This document shows, one piece after another, positions 1-7,505 of a stretch of 26,172 nucleotides of DNA. This DNA comes from JARIHD01 sp036392795 (GTDB taxonomy: Bacteria > Patescibacteriota > Saccharimonadia > Saccharimonadales > UBA4665). Location: contig DASVXH010000021.1 in the NCBI GenBank assembly GCA_036392795.1, positions 1 to 26,172 on the forward strand, given 5' to 3'. The notes below the pieces were generated by a model, which saw only the letters and a program-made list of their open reading frames with translations, was not told where the DNA came from and made no database searches. Position numbers and translations under genes: made by a program. Each line of letters opens with the position of its first letter. The first letter of the stretch is position 1.

Positions 1-445
1 TTTGCCAGGAAGCTATTTTTACAAACCAGCTCTGGTTTGGTGAATCACCGACTACGATAGGAAATTCGCCTTTGGCAATCTGTTTGTCGTTATCCATGAA
101 ACGAACTTTTAGGATAAAAGTTCCTTTGCTGGGAAAAGTTAATTTTGTGACGGCATCCTCGTTTTTCGTGCGTCGCAGATTAATCTGCTGGAAAGTCTTA
201 TTTTTATGTACCACGTCCATCTGGACATTACCAAAATAAATCGGCTTGCCGTCCAGATCATAGACTCGCAGATTGTAGGTCACTGGCACATCGGCCTGAG
301 TATTATGCACGTTATCGGCCATAATGATGACGTTTGAGCCGTCAACATACTTGGCGGTATACATGCCAGCCATTGCCAGGGCCGTACTCGACAGAGCCAG
401 AACCGTGCACAGCCCCACCCCTAGACTTAACAGTATTTTTTTCAT
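1..445 (-). CDS. Secreted YtkA-like protein, C-terminus cut by window edge
   Basis: This reading frame opens with ATG at 445 and is still open at base 1, so only the first 148 residues are visible. Residues 1-24 form a classical signal peptide (Lys2-Lys3, hydrophobic core, ALA before the cut). The rest is a beta-rich domain with spaced motifs such as NLRVYDLDGKPIYFGNV near residue 55, KGTFILKVRF near 115 and a closing EFPIVV strand. This resembles the YtkA-like/FixH fold, a small extracytoplasmic Ig-like domain. The last visible residues (SWFVKIASW) may begin a C-terminal membrane anchor. The start lies 1 nt after the stop of the large oxidase gene, so the two are almost certainly co-transcribed and probably translationally coupled. 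YtkA-like domains sometimes accompany copper proteins, but no metal-binding motif is visible here. The family assignment is tentative; the gene and signal peptide are well supported. Confidence 0.75.
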   Translation of the reverse strand, partial: MKKILLSLGVGLCTVLALSSTALAMAGMYTAKYVDGSNVIIMADNVHNTQADVPVTYNLRVYDLDGKPIYFGNVQMDVVHKNKTFQQINLRRTKNEDAVTKLTFPSKGTFILKVRFMDNDKQIAKGEFPIVVGDSPNQSWFVKIASWQ

Positions 446-446
446 A

Positions 447-3400
447 TTAGAGTGCCGTATTCATGTCGGTTTGGACCTCGGTCGGAGTCAATGCACGGTT
501 ATAGATGCGAATTTCGTCCAATTGGCCAGCAAAGTATTCGCCCCAGACGGCATTACCACCGAATTTAAGCGGGCCCGTCCCTACATACATACTGCCAGAC
601 TGATTGGTGGTGGCGCGCAGAGCGCCATTAATATACAGTTTGAGCGATGTTCCGTCGTACGTTGCTGCCATATGCGACCACGTATTGAGCGTAAGGCCAG
701 GTGTCGCACCTGCTGACTGCGAACTGCCAGAGGTTGGATTAAGGCGCATCCAGGCCGAGGGTCGATTACTACTTTCACGGGCGTACATTCCGTATGACAT
801 CTCACTACCGTTTTCTTTTAGCATGACAGTGCGCCAGCCAGAGCTTGCCGTCGGACGTACCCATGCTTCGAGCGTCATCTTGTTGGTCAGGTCCAAACTA
901 GCCGAGTCATTTACAGAAACGTAGTCGTTTGATCCGTCAAAACTGAGCGCTTTGCCGAATTTACCGGCTGCATACCATGCAGCCTGGAAAATCGAACCAG
1001 AATTACCGGTACCAGATCCATCCGCGACCGTCGTACCAGTACCTTCATTGAAGCTATAGGATGCAACCAAGCCACCGCTAACACTGTTCGATACATTCAC
1101 CACTACGCCACTTGATGTCGTAGTATTGCCTGCAGCATCTCTGGCCACAGCCGTTATAGTATGGCTGCCGTTTGCCACACTGGCACTGTTCCAAGACACG
1201 CCATAAGGCGACGAGGTATCTTCGGTGCCCGCATTAACGCCGTCTACTTTAAACTGCACGCCGACTACCCCAACATTGTCAGAGGCCGTTGCGGCAAAGT
1301 TTACAGTACCATTGACCGTTCCGCCCGTAGGCGAAGTCAAGCTGACAGTGGGCGCCACTCCATCCGAGGCGGTGGTCGTAAAGGTGTAGTCGCCAGAAGT
1401 CGTCAGGTTGCCGGATGCGTCCTTACTCTTTACTCTGTAGTGGTATTGGGTACCAGAAGTGAGACCAGTCAGGTTTTGCGAATGGCTGGTTGACAAGGTA
1501 GCGTCGAGAGTAGTTGATGAACCGTAGCTGGTAGTTGGCCCGTATTCTACTTGGCTATCGGAGTCTTCGTTGGTAGTCCAGCTAATGGTTGCCGCGGTGC
1601 CAGTCACACTTGTCGCCTGTACATTAGTAACTGTTGGCGCACCGGTATCGGGGGTACTCAATTTTACAATCTTAGCCTGCGACGGTACGCCAGCACTGTT
1701 GACCAAGAAAACCATGTAGTAGTTATCTGGAGCAAGGTTGGTATTGGCGGGGGTATTAATGCTGAGCGTATCACCATTGCGAGTAAATGGAAGTTCCATG
1801 AAATGCTGATTCCAATCGGCGGTGTGGGTGACCGATCCGAGGCTTACAAAACTGACCTTAGCAATATCGGCAGCCTCGGGTGAAACGAAGTCCATGGTGC
1901 TATTGTGGCTAATTGCACTGGGGCCACTGGTAATGGTCGGGCGGGCACCTTGGAACATATAGGAAGGCGAATAAATCTGTGCATTCAGTTGGTCCGGAGG
2001 TATATTCTTCAGACGTCCACCACCTGCCGAAAGCACGCGGCCGTCGGGCAAGAGTAGTGAAGTTGAATGATACATGCGTGGTTTTGCCGGATTGGCCATT
2101 GCAGTCCATGTCTTGGTGGCCGGATCCCACTGTTCAGCCGTAACCGTGCCGACCTCTGCAAAGTCAGTGACCTGAGGGGCGCCGCCTATGGCCAGCGCCT
2201 TCCCAGTCGGCAACATAGTGACATTATGGAATGAGCGGCCTTGGTTCATCGTACCAGCATCACTCCAAACCGGTGTGTCGTTAGTCATATCCAATATGCG
2301 CGATTTCTTTTGCGATGTTCCGGGATTGCCTACATCATAGCTATTAAAGTCCTCGCCTCCGCCGGTAATCAGATATTTACCAGGTGCGAACGACGTCCAC
2401 ACGCCAAACGGCACTTGTGTCGTACCCGTGTTAGTCCAGGCATTGTTACTGGGATTGTAGGTCATTACCCCGCCTTGTTCGGTCGAAATCGCCAGGATTT
2501 TGCCCGATGGCAATACCGATGTCTGAGGATATTGGATTTCGCGGAGCTGTGGCGTGCTGATGGGCACGGTGCTCATGGTATTGGTTTTAGCATTAAAGAT
2601 TTCAGGAGTGTTTACAAAGGTGCCTTGCACCGATTGGCCGCTAAAGGTAATCATGCGGTTGTCTGGCATTTGGGTTACACTTGGGTACCAGCGAGGGTAC
2701 TGCATGTCAGCCTTGCGAGTCCAGGCTTTGGTGGTGGGGTTAAACGAGTAGACATTTTTGATACCACTGCTATCCGGTTCGTGACCGCCCATGACAATCA
2801 GGTTACCGTCGGCGTCCGTAGCATGACCGGAGCAAAACAGTCCGGCGTTTGCGGCGCTTAGGGGTACATCAGTAAAGATATTAGTGGTTGGATTCCATAA
2901 CTTAGCCTGAGTAGTTGGCGTTTCCCAGGCATCCCACATTAGCACTTCACCGGTGTACATAAGTGTACTGTGTACTGCCACCAGCGGCCAGTTCATGACC
3001 GGACTCCATTCCCCTACAACTGCACGTTGGTCATTATTTTGTACATTAACAGTTACTGGGGCAGATGTAGTCTGGTTGAGACTATCACGGGCACGGGCAG
3101 TCAGACTATGAGTACCATTTGTAGTAGTAAGCGTATCCCAGCTCATGGTGTACGGGGCTGTTGTATCCTCGGCACCCAACACGTTGCCGTCCAGGAAGAA
3201 CTGCACACCCTTCAGACTGGTTTCGTCGGCAGCTGCCGCACTAACGGTCACTGCATTGGCCACCGTTGCATTGTTGGCGGGTGCAGTTAACGACACGGTA
3301 GGCGGTGTTACATCAGGAGCGATTGAGCTAAATGCTACGGACATGCCCGATCCTGCAAATTCCACATGGCTGCCATTAGCGACTGCGGCTTCGATGGTAT

Positions 3401-4736
3401 GTTGACCAGCAGGTACATCTAAAAATGTATAGGACTGATTGCCATCTGTGTCGAAGTCCATTTTGGTCGTACCACCGTCCAGGCGGAAATGTGCATGCTT
3501 ACCATCACCGGGCAACCAATCACCGTTTTTGGTGTACGTAACAGTGATAGAGGTTGCCTCGATAGTTTGATTAACGGTAGGGCTTGTTACAACGATGCGC
3601 GGTTCGTTATTAGTCGTAAAGGCTACCGGCGCACTCGTCGTATTATTGCCGTTCGTATCAGTCGCTATAGCAGTCAATGTATAGCTACTGTTCAGACTAA
3701 GCGTACTATCCCAGCTAACTGCATAGGGCGCGGTCGTATCCGCAACTCCAAGATTATTGCCATTTAGTTTGAACTGCACACTGGATACACCCGATTCATC
3801 GGTAGCATTAGCTGTAAACTGTGCACCGCCGGAAACCACACTACCTTCAGTAGGTGCAGTGATTGCAACCGTTGGCGGCACAGTGTCACTTACAAACGAG
3901 GCATACATCGAGAAAGTTACGTCTTGTGCTGTAGTCTGGCCAAAGGTGGTCGGCCATGTACCAAATGTTTGACCAGCGGTACTCCATCCGCTAATACCCC
4001 CGTTGGTATAGCGCAAGTTATTAACGCTATCGCTGCTACCGTTCGAATTGTAAGCCAGGAAATAATTAGTATTTGGAGCTAAAGTTCCATTAATAGGCAA
4101 TGTGTTCCAGCTATTAGCGGTCAAGGTACCTGTTGCCGTACTGGCCACAAGAGTGCCAGGAGTCGTGCCATTGGCCGTATAAATAGCCATTTGGTAATTT
4201 CGTTTAGCTACCGTAGCGTCTACCGCACCTACATAAGCAGATACCGAACCCAACTTACCACCGCTGCCGGTCGTAAAGCGAGTAGTATTCATAGTATTTG
4301 AATTGCCGCTGTCGGTTGCCGTGCCCGAACTGGATGAACCGGCGTTAGTTATAAAGGTGCGATCACCCGAGGCTGCCAAGTCACCAGAAACATCCTTGCT
4401 CTTGACGCGGTAATGATACAGTTGATTGGCCTGCAGTCCGCCAACTACCTGACTGTGGTTGGTTACGAGCGAGCCGTTCAGCGTCGTTGATGAACCGTAA
4501 CTGGCAGTCAAGCCATACTCCACTTGGGTATCCGAAGCAACATCAGTAGTCCAGCCGATAGTTGCGGCATTGGTTTGTACGCTACTGACCGTAATACTAG
4601 AAATAGCGGGAGTTGCCGCCATCACCGAAGCTAAAAATGGAATTGAAGCCTGAAGGCAAAGTACGAGAAAAACCACCGCCAATCCTTGTCGCCATATAAA
4701 GGTTTTTTTCAGGAAAGCGGTTGGTATTTTGCTCAT
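447..4736 (-). CDS. Secreted multidomain copper-radical oxidase (galactose oxidase/GlxA-like)
   Basis: This 1429-aa exported protein has an N-terminal hydrophobic signal or anchor (about 17-40) and a Fn3-like domain (41-132). A DUF4082-like beta domain follows (about 150-280), then an Ig-like domain (287-377), a second beta domain (378-470) and another Ig-like domain (478-567). The galactose-oxidase Kelch propeller spans about 570-925, with a DUF1929-type cap at about 930-1028. It ends with Fn3 (1033-1124), Ig (1128-1217) and a LamG-type lectin domain (1222-1429). The copper and cofactor residues of galactose oxidase are all recognisable: Cys635 and Tyr684 (cross-linked pair), Tyr889-His890 in RMYHSTSLLLPDGRV, and His971 in SVTHTADW. 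Such enzymes oxidise a primary alcohol to an aldehyde and release H2O2. Where galactose oxidase has its stacking Trp290, a Ser/Gln occurs. The accessory domains suggest surface display and glycan binding. An AGGGG lies 8 nt before the ATG. The substrate is unknown. Confidence 0.9.
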   Translation of the reverse strand: MSKIPTAFLKKTFIWRQGLAVVFLVLCLQASIPFLASVMAATPAISSITVSSVQTNAATIGWTTDVASDTQVEYGLTASYGSSTTLNGSLVTNHSQVVGGLQANQLYHYRVKSKDVSGDLAASGDRTFITNAGSSSSGTATDSGNSNTMNTTRFTTGSGGKLGSVSAYVGAVDATVAKRNYQMAIYTANGTTPGTLVASTATGTLTANSWNTLPINGTLAPNTNYFLAYNSNGSSDSVNNLRYTNGGISGWSTAGQTFGTWPTTFGQTTAQDVTFSMYASFVSDTVPPTVAITAPTEGSVVSGGAQFTANATDESGVSSVQFKLNGNNLGVADTTAPYAVSWDSTLSLNSSYTLTAIATDTNGNNTTSAPVAFTTNNEPRIVVTSPTVNQTIEATSITVTYTKNGDWLPGDGKHAHFRLDGGTTKMDFDTDGNQSYTFLDVPAGQHTIEAAVANGSHVEFAGSGMSVAFSSIAPDVTPPTVSLTAPANNATVANAVTVSAAAADETSLKGVQFFLDGNVLGAEDTTAPYTMSWDTLTTTNGTHSLTARARDSLNQTTSAPVTVNVQNNDQRAVVGEWSPVMNWPLVAVHSTLMYTGEVLMWDAWETPTTQAKLWNPTTNIFTDVPLSAANAGLFCSGHATDADGNLIVMGGHEPDSSGIKNVYSFNPTTKAWTRKADMQYPRWYPSVTQMPDNRMITFSGQSVQGTFVNTPEIFNAKTNTMSTVPISTPQLREIQYPQTSVLPSGKILAISTEQGGVMTYNPSNNAWTNTGTTQVPFGVWTSFAPGKYLITGGGEDFNSYDVGNPGTSQKKSRILDMTNDTPVWSDAGTMNQGRSFHNVTMLPTGKALAIGGAPQVTDFAEVGTVTAEQWDPATKTWTAMANPAKPRMYHSTSLLLPDGRVLSAGGGRLKNIPPDQLNAQIYSPSYMFQGARPTITSGPSAISHNSTMDFVSPEAADIAKVSFVSLGSVTHTADWNQHFMELPFTRNGDTLSINTPANTNLAPDNYYMVFLVNSAGVPSQAKIVKLSTPDTGAPTVTNVQATSVTGTAATISWTTNEDSDSQVEYGPTTSYGSSTTLDATLSTSHSQNLTGLTSGTQYHYRVKSKDASGNLTTSGDYTFTTTASDGVAPTVSLTSPTGGTVNGTVNFAATASDNVGVVGVQFKVDGVNAGTEDTSSPYGVSWNSASVANGSHTITAVARDAAGNTTTSSGVVVNVSNSVSGGLVASYSFNEGTGTTVADGSGTGNSGSIFQAAWYAAGKFGKALSFDGSNDYVSVNDSASLDLTNKMTLEAWVRPTASSGWRTVMLKENGSEMSYGMYARESSNRPSAWMRLNPTSGSSQSAGATPGLTLNTWSHMAATYDGTSLKLYINGALRATTNQSGSMYVGTGPLKFGGNAVWGEYFAGQLDEIRIYNRALTPTEVQTDMNTAL

Positions 4737-4918
4737 ATATCGTACCCCTAATTCTAAGTTGTTCGGTTTTAGTTTGATAGTAGGTGAGTTTCAGCTCTTT
4801 GACAATAGGTTAAATATTCTTTCAGCTAATATTCAGATTAGAAAGTAGTCAAATTGTCTACGTTGCCACCCGTCAGACGGCCTCGACAGCGCTTATAATA
4901 ATGATACAATTAGCTTGA
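4737..4918. promoter_or_regulatory. Divergent intergenic region between oxidase and glycan operons
   Basis: This 182-bp gap has no gene and must hold promoters for both directions. On the minus strand a TAGAAT box (4756 down to 4751) lies 14 nt before the oxidase ATG. An AGGGG purine stretch (4749-4745) sits 8 nt before that ATG. On the plus strand a TATAAT (4894-4899) and an extended -10 TGATACAAT (4902-4910) precede the ATG at 4919. A TTGACA (4799-4804) occurs mid-region but has no -10 at normal spacing. No terminator or operator palindrome was seen. Confidence 0.45.
4883..4910 (+). promoter_or_regulatory. Candidate promoter giving a leaderless transcript
   Basis: TCGACA (4883-4888, five of six matches to the -35 consensus), a 16-nt spacer, and TACAAT (4905-4910) preceded by TG at 4902-4903, making an extended -10. 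Only 8 nt separate the -10 from the ATG at 4919, so transcription would begin at or next to the start codon. No Shine-Dalgarno precedes that ATG. A TATAAT at 4894-4899 is an alternative -10, giving a leader of about 13 nt. Confidence 0.5.
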
Positions 4919-6352
4919 ATGAAGAATAACGCCTCTCTCTTATACAATGCCGTTTTGATCGTGGGAGACTTCCTGGCCTTGGTAGCGGCGTTCGTTGCCG
5001 CTTATATACTGCGCGTAAAAATAGATCTTCGTCCTCTATTGGAACCGATCAGCGCCATAACGTATCTAAAAATATTTCTGACAGTGCTGCCTTTTTGGAT
5101 TCTCATTTTTGCCTGGCTGGGCCTGTATAACAATAGTATTTACGAAAAGCGCTTCAAGGAATTCAGCCGACTGCTGGTTGGGTCATTTATCGGCCTACTG
5201 CTGGTTGTTTTTTGGGATTTTGTGGCCAAAGAACCGATTTTTCCGGCGCGTCTGGTACCAATCTATGGCTTTGCGCTAGGATTTTTGTTCTTATTAATAT
5301 TCCGCAATTTGGCGCGCTTTGTCCGCGTACAGTACTTTAGTTACAACATTGGACTAACTAAAGTACTGGTTGTCGGCAATAGCCACATGACCGGCGAACT
5401 AATCGACTGGCTGGCAGAAAGCCGCCGCTCGGGCTATAAGATTATCGGTGTCATTGGCCAAAAGACTACCGTTGGAGACCGCAAGGTCGCCGTTTATCCT
5501 TCATTCAAACAGTTTCTGGAGCACAATCGGCAGGAATTTCATGGCATTATCCAGACCGAATTGTACGCCGACGACACTAAAAACAGCGAATTACTGTCGT
5601 ACGCTCAGCAGCACCACTTGGGATATCGTTTTGTGCCCGGCAATACCGGACTGTTGGTGGGTAGGCTGGAGGTGGAGCTGTTCCGATCTTCGGTGCCAGT
5701 CATAACCATACACCAGACAGCATTGTTTGGCTGGGGCCGTATGGTCAAACGCATCACTGATCTGGTTGTCGGCACTTTCTTATTGATTATTGCTGCAATT
5801 CCGATGGCCATTATCGCAGTTATCAGCACTTTGTCGGGCAGCGGTTCGGTCTTTTTCAGCCACGACCGGTTAACGCGGTTTGACCAGAAATTTAAGGTAA
5901 TCAAATTTCGCACGCAATATGCCAAATATGACGGCACCACTCCAGAGCAGGCCTTTGCCATGATGGGCAAGCCCGAACTGGCAAAAGCGTACCGCGAAAA
6001 CGGGGATTTTATTGCTAATGATCCGCGCATTACCCCAATCGGTAAGTTTTTGCGCGCTACGAGTCTGGACGAACTGCCGCAGTTATTTAATGTACTAAAG
6101 GGTGATATCAGCCTGGTGGGCCCGAGGGCGCTCATCCCCGAAGAGCTGGCCGCCTACAAAAAACGTCACACTATTCTGAGTGTTAAATCCGGCCTAACTG
6201 GTCTGGCGCAAGTTTCTGGCCGACGCGATATTACATTTGAAGAACGCCGAACACTGGACCTGTATTACGTGCAAAACTGGAGTCTGTGGCTGGACCTGGT
6301 AATTTTAGCCAAAACCGTGCGCGTCGTCTTGGGGGGCGGAGGCGCAAAATAA
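4919..6352 (+). CDS. Polyprenyl glycosylphosphotransferase (initiating sugar transferase)
   Basis: This 477-aa protein has the usual layout of WbaP/WcaJ-type enzymes, which transfer a sugar-1-phosphate from a nucleotide sugar to undecaprenyl phosphate and so start a lipid-linked glycan at the inner membrane. Four hydrophobic segments lie in residues 8-135. A CoA_binding_3-like Rossmann domain (about 145-265) contains VLVVGNSHMTGEL. A further membrane-embedded helix (about 278-305) leads into the catalytic sugar-transferase domain. Signature residues seen are FKVIKFRT (325-332), Asp384-Glu385 in TSLDELPQLFNVLKGD, SLVGPRAL, and SGLTGLAQVSGRR. The length is normal. The transferred sugar cannot be read from the sequence. 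There is no ribosome binding site, and the ATG sits just after an extended -10. It is the first gene of an apparent operon with the GT4 gene (2-nt gap) and glmS. Confidence 0.93.
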   Translation: MKNNASLLYNAVLIVGDFLALVAAFVAAYILRVKIDLRPLLEPISAITYLKIFLTVLPFWILIFAWLGLYNNSIYEKRFKEFSRLLVGSFIGLLLVVFWDFVAKEPIFPARLVPIYGFALGFLFLLIFRNLARFVRVQYFSYNIGLTKVLVVGNSHMTGELIDWLAESRRSGYKIIGVIGQKTTVGDRKVAVYPSFKQFLEHNRQEFHGIIQTELYADDTKNSELLSYAQQHHLGYRFVPGNTGLLVGRLEVELFRSSVPVITIHQTALFGWGRMVKRITDLVVGTFLLIIAAIPMAIIAVISTLSGSGSVFFSHDRLTRFDQKFKVIKFRTQYAKYDGTTPEQAFAMMGKPELAKAYRENGDFIANDPRITPIGKFLRATSLDELPQLFNVLKGDISLVGPRALIPEELAAYKKRHTILSVKSGLTGLAQVSGRRDITFEERRTLDLYYVQNWSLWLDLVILAKTVRVVLGGGGAK

Positions 6353-6354
6353 CG

Positions 6355-7485
6355 ATGATCAATCACGACCGATACCAGATGGCAGAAAACCCGAATAGCA
6401 TAAAAATAGCAATTGTGCATGATTGGCTGATTGGCGGCGGCGCCGAACGCGTAGTAGCCCAACTGCACCGCATGTTTCCGGATGCGCCTATTTATACATC
6501 CTATTGCACTAATGAATGGCGACAGCGCCTGGATAACAAGGTCGTTACAGGTTTTTTGCAGCATTGGCCGTTTAGTCGACTGCGTAAATTCATTGGTGTT
6601 TTGCGGATGTGGTGGTTTAGTCACCTGGATCTAAGCGAATACGACTTGGTGATTAGCAGTACCGGCAACGGCGAAGCGTTTGGCGTACGCACGTTACCTG
6701 ACACCACTCATATATGTTACTGTCACTCCCCCACCCACTATTATTGGCGTCATTACGATACGTATATGAAGCGCCCGGGTTTTGGTGCTTTAAATCCCTT
6801 AGTGCGTCTGGGCCTGAAACTGCTGGTTGGACCACTGCGCCGCTGGGATTACCGCGCAGCACAGCAGCCCGACTTCTTTATAGCCAATTCCACACATATT
6901 CAGAGTGACATTAAGAAATACTACGGACGAGATTCCGTGGTGATTCATCCGCCGATTAATGTCGAACGATTTCAAGCCGCTCCGCAGCCAGCCGCCCGTA
7001 GCGGTTTCGTGACTATGGGACGTCAGGCGCCAGCCAAATATACCGATATAATCATAGAAGCTTGCAATAAGTTGCAGTTGCCACTAACCGTCATCGGTAA
7101 CGGACCGGATCATGACCGACTAGTGCGTTTGGCCGGTCCAACCATTACTTTTCGTACCGATGTAACCGACGACCAAATGCCAGCCGAGCTGGCCAAAGCC
7201 CATGCCTTTTTGTTTGCCAGTTTTGACGATTTTGGAATTGCGCCTATCGAAGCCATGGCCGCCGGCACGCCGGTTATTGCGTTCAAAGCGGGAGGCGCGT
7301 TAGATTATGTCGTGGAGGGCAAAACCGGCCTGTTTTTTACGGAACAAACTGCCGAATCGCTAGCTACCGTGCTGAAAAATTTTGACACGGCACGATTTGA
7401 CTCCCAGGCCATTCAGCAGCACGCCCGCCATTTCTCTCCCCAGGTTTTCCAAAAAAAATTAACCGCCTTTATTAAAGAAGTTTAG
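6355..7485 (+). CDS. Family 4 glycosyltransferase (WbaZ/mannosyltransferase-like)
   Basis: This 376-aa GT-B fold enzyme probably adds a sugar, plausibly mannose from the neighbouring GDP-mannose genes, to the lipid-linked glycan. The N-terminal Rossmann half starts at IAIVHDWLIGGGAERVV (18-34) and contains THICYCHSPTHYYWRHYD (118-135), typical of the WbaZ-like group. The C-terminal half has the donor site FDDFGIAPIEAMAAGTPVIA (290-309). There Glu299 is the second acid of the EX7E motif and Asp291 replaces the first Glu. I chose ATG 6355, 2 nt after the preceding stop, with GGAGG at 6338-6342. A longer frame from 6286 would overlap the upstream catalytic domain by 67 nt and adds only a low-complexity Arg-rich leader. 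ATG 6379 is another possible start. There is no signal peptide, so it is cytoplasmic. The family is sure; donor and acceptor are inferred. Confidence 0.9.
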   Translation: MINHDRYQMAENPNSIKIAIVHDWLIGGGAERVVAQLHRMFPDAPIYTSYCTNEWRQRLDNKVVTGFLQHWPFSRLRKFIGVLRMWWFSHLDLSEYDLVISSTGNGEAFGVRTLPDTTHICYCHSPTHYYWRHYDTYMKRPGFGALNPLVRLGLKLLVGPLRRWDYRAAQQPDFFIANSTHIQSDIKKYYGRDSVVIHPPINVERFQAAPQPAARSGFVTMGRQAPAKYTDIIIEACNKLQLPLTVIGNGPDHDRLVRLAGPTITFRTDVTDDQMPAELAKAHAFLFASFDDFGIAPIEAMAAGTPVIAFKAGGALDYVVEGKTGLFFTEQTAESLATVLKNFDTARFDSQAIQQHARHFSPQVFQKKLTAFIKEV

Positions 7486-7505
7486 GACCATTATAGGAGG
7501 TGCAT

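Noticed and set aside
1033..1124. Two near-matching Fn3 domains in the oxidase as a sign of recent DNA duplication
   Set aside because: The two units (residues 41-132 and 1033-1124) share protein motifs such as YGSSTTL and YHYRVKSKD, but their DNA differs by many synonymous changes, so the duplication is not recent. (Coordinates here are residue numbers in the oxidase.)
324..4500. Many long open frames on the strand opposite the oxidase gene
   Set aside because: Their proteins lack recognisable domains and lie entirely opposite a gene with complete catalytic motifs and domain repeats; they are antisense shadows.
4799..4832. TTGACA at 4799-4804 with TAATAT at 4827-4832 as a consensus promoter
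   Set aside because: The spacer is 22 nt, too long for a standard promoter, and the boxes nearer the ATG at 4919 fit better.
6286..6354. Longer N-terminus for the GT4 protein starting at 6286
   Set aside because: It would lie inside the catalytic end of the sugar transferase, encodes an Arg/Gly-rich leader unlike the family, and ATG 6355 starts 2 nt after the upstream stop with GGAGG in range.
7486..7505. glmS ribozyme upstream of glmS
   Set aside because: Only 20 nt separate the GT4 stop from the glmS ATG and they are a plain Shine-Dalgarno region; there is no room for the ribozyme.
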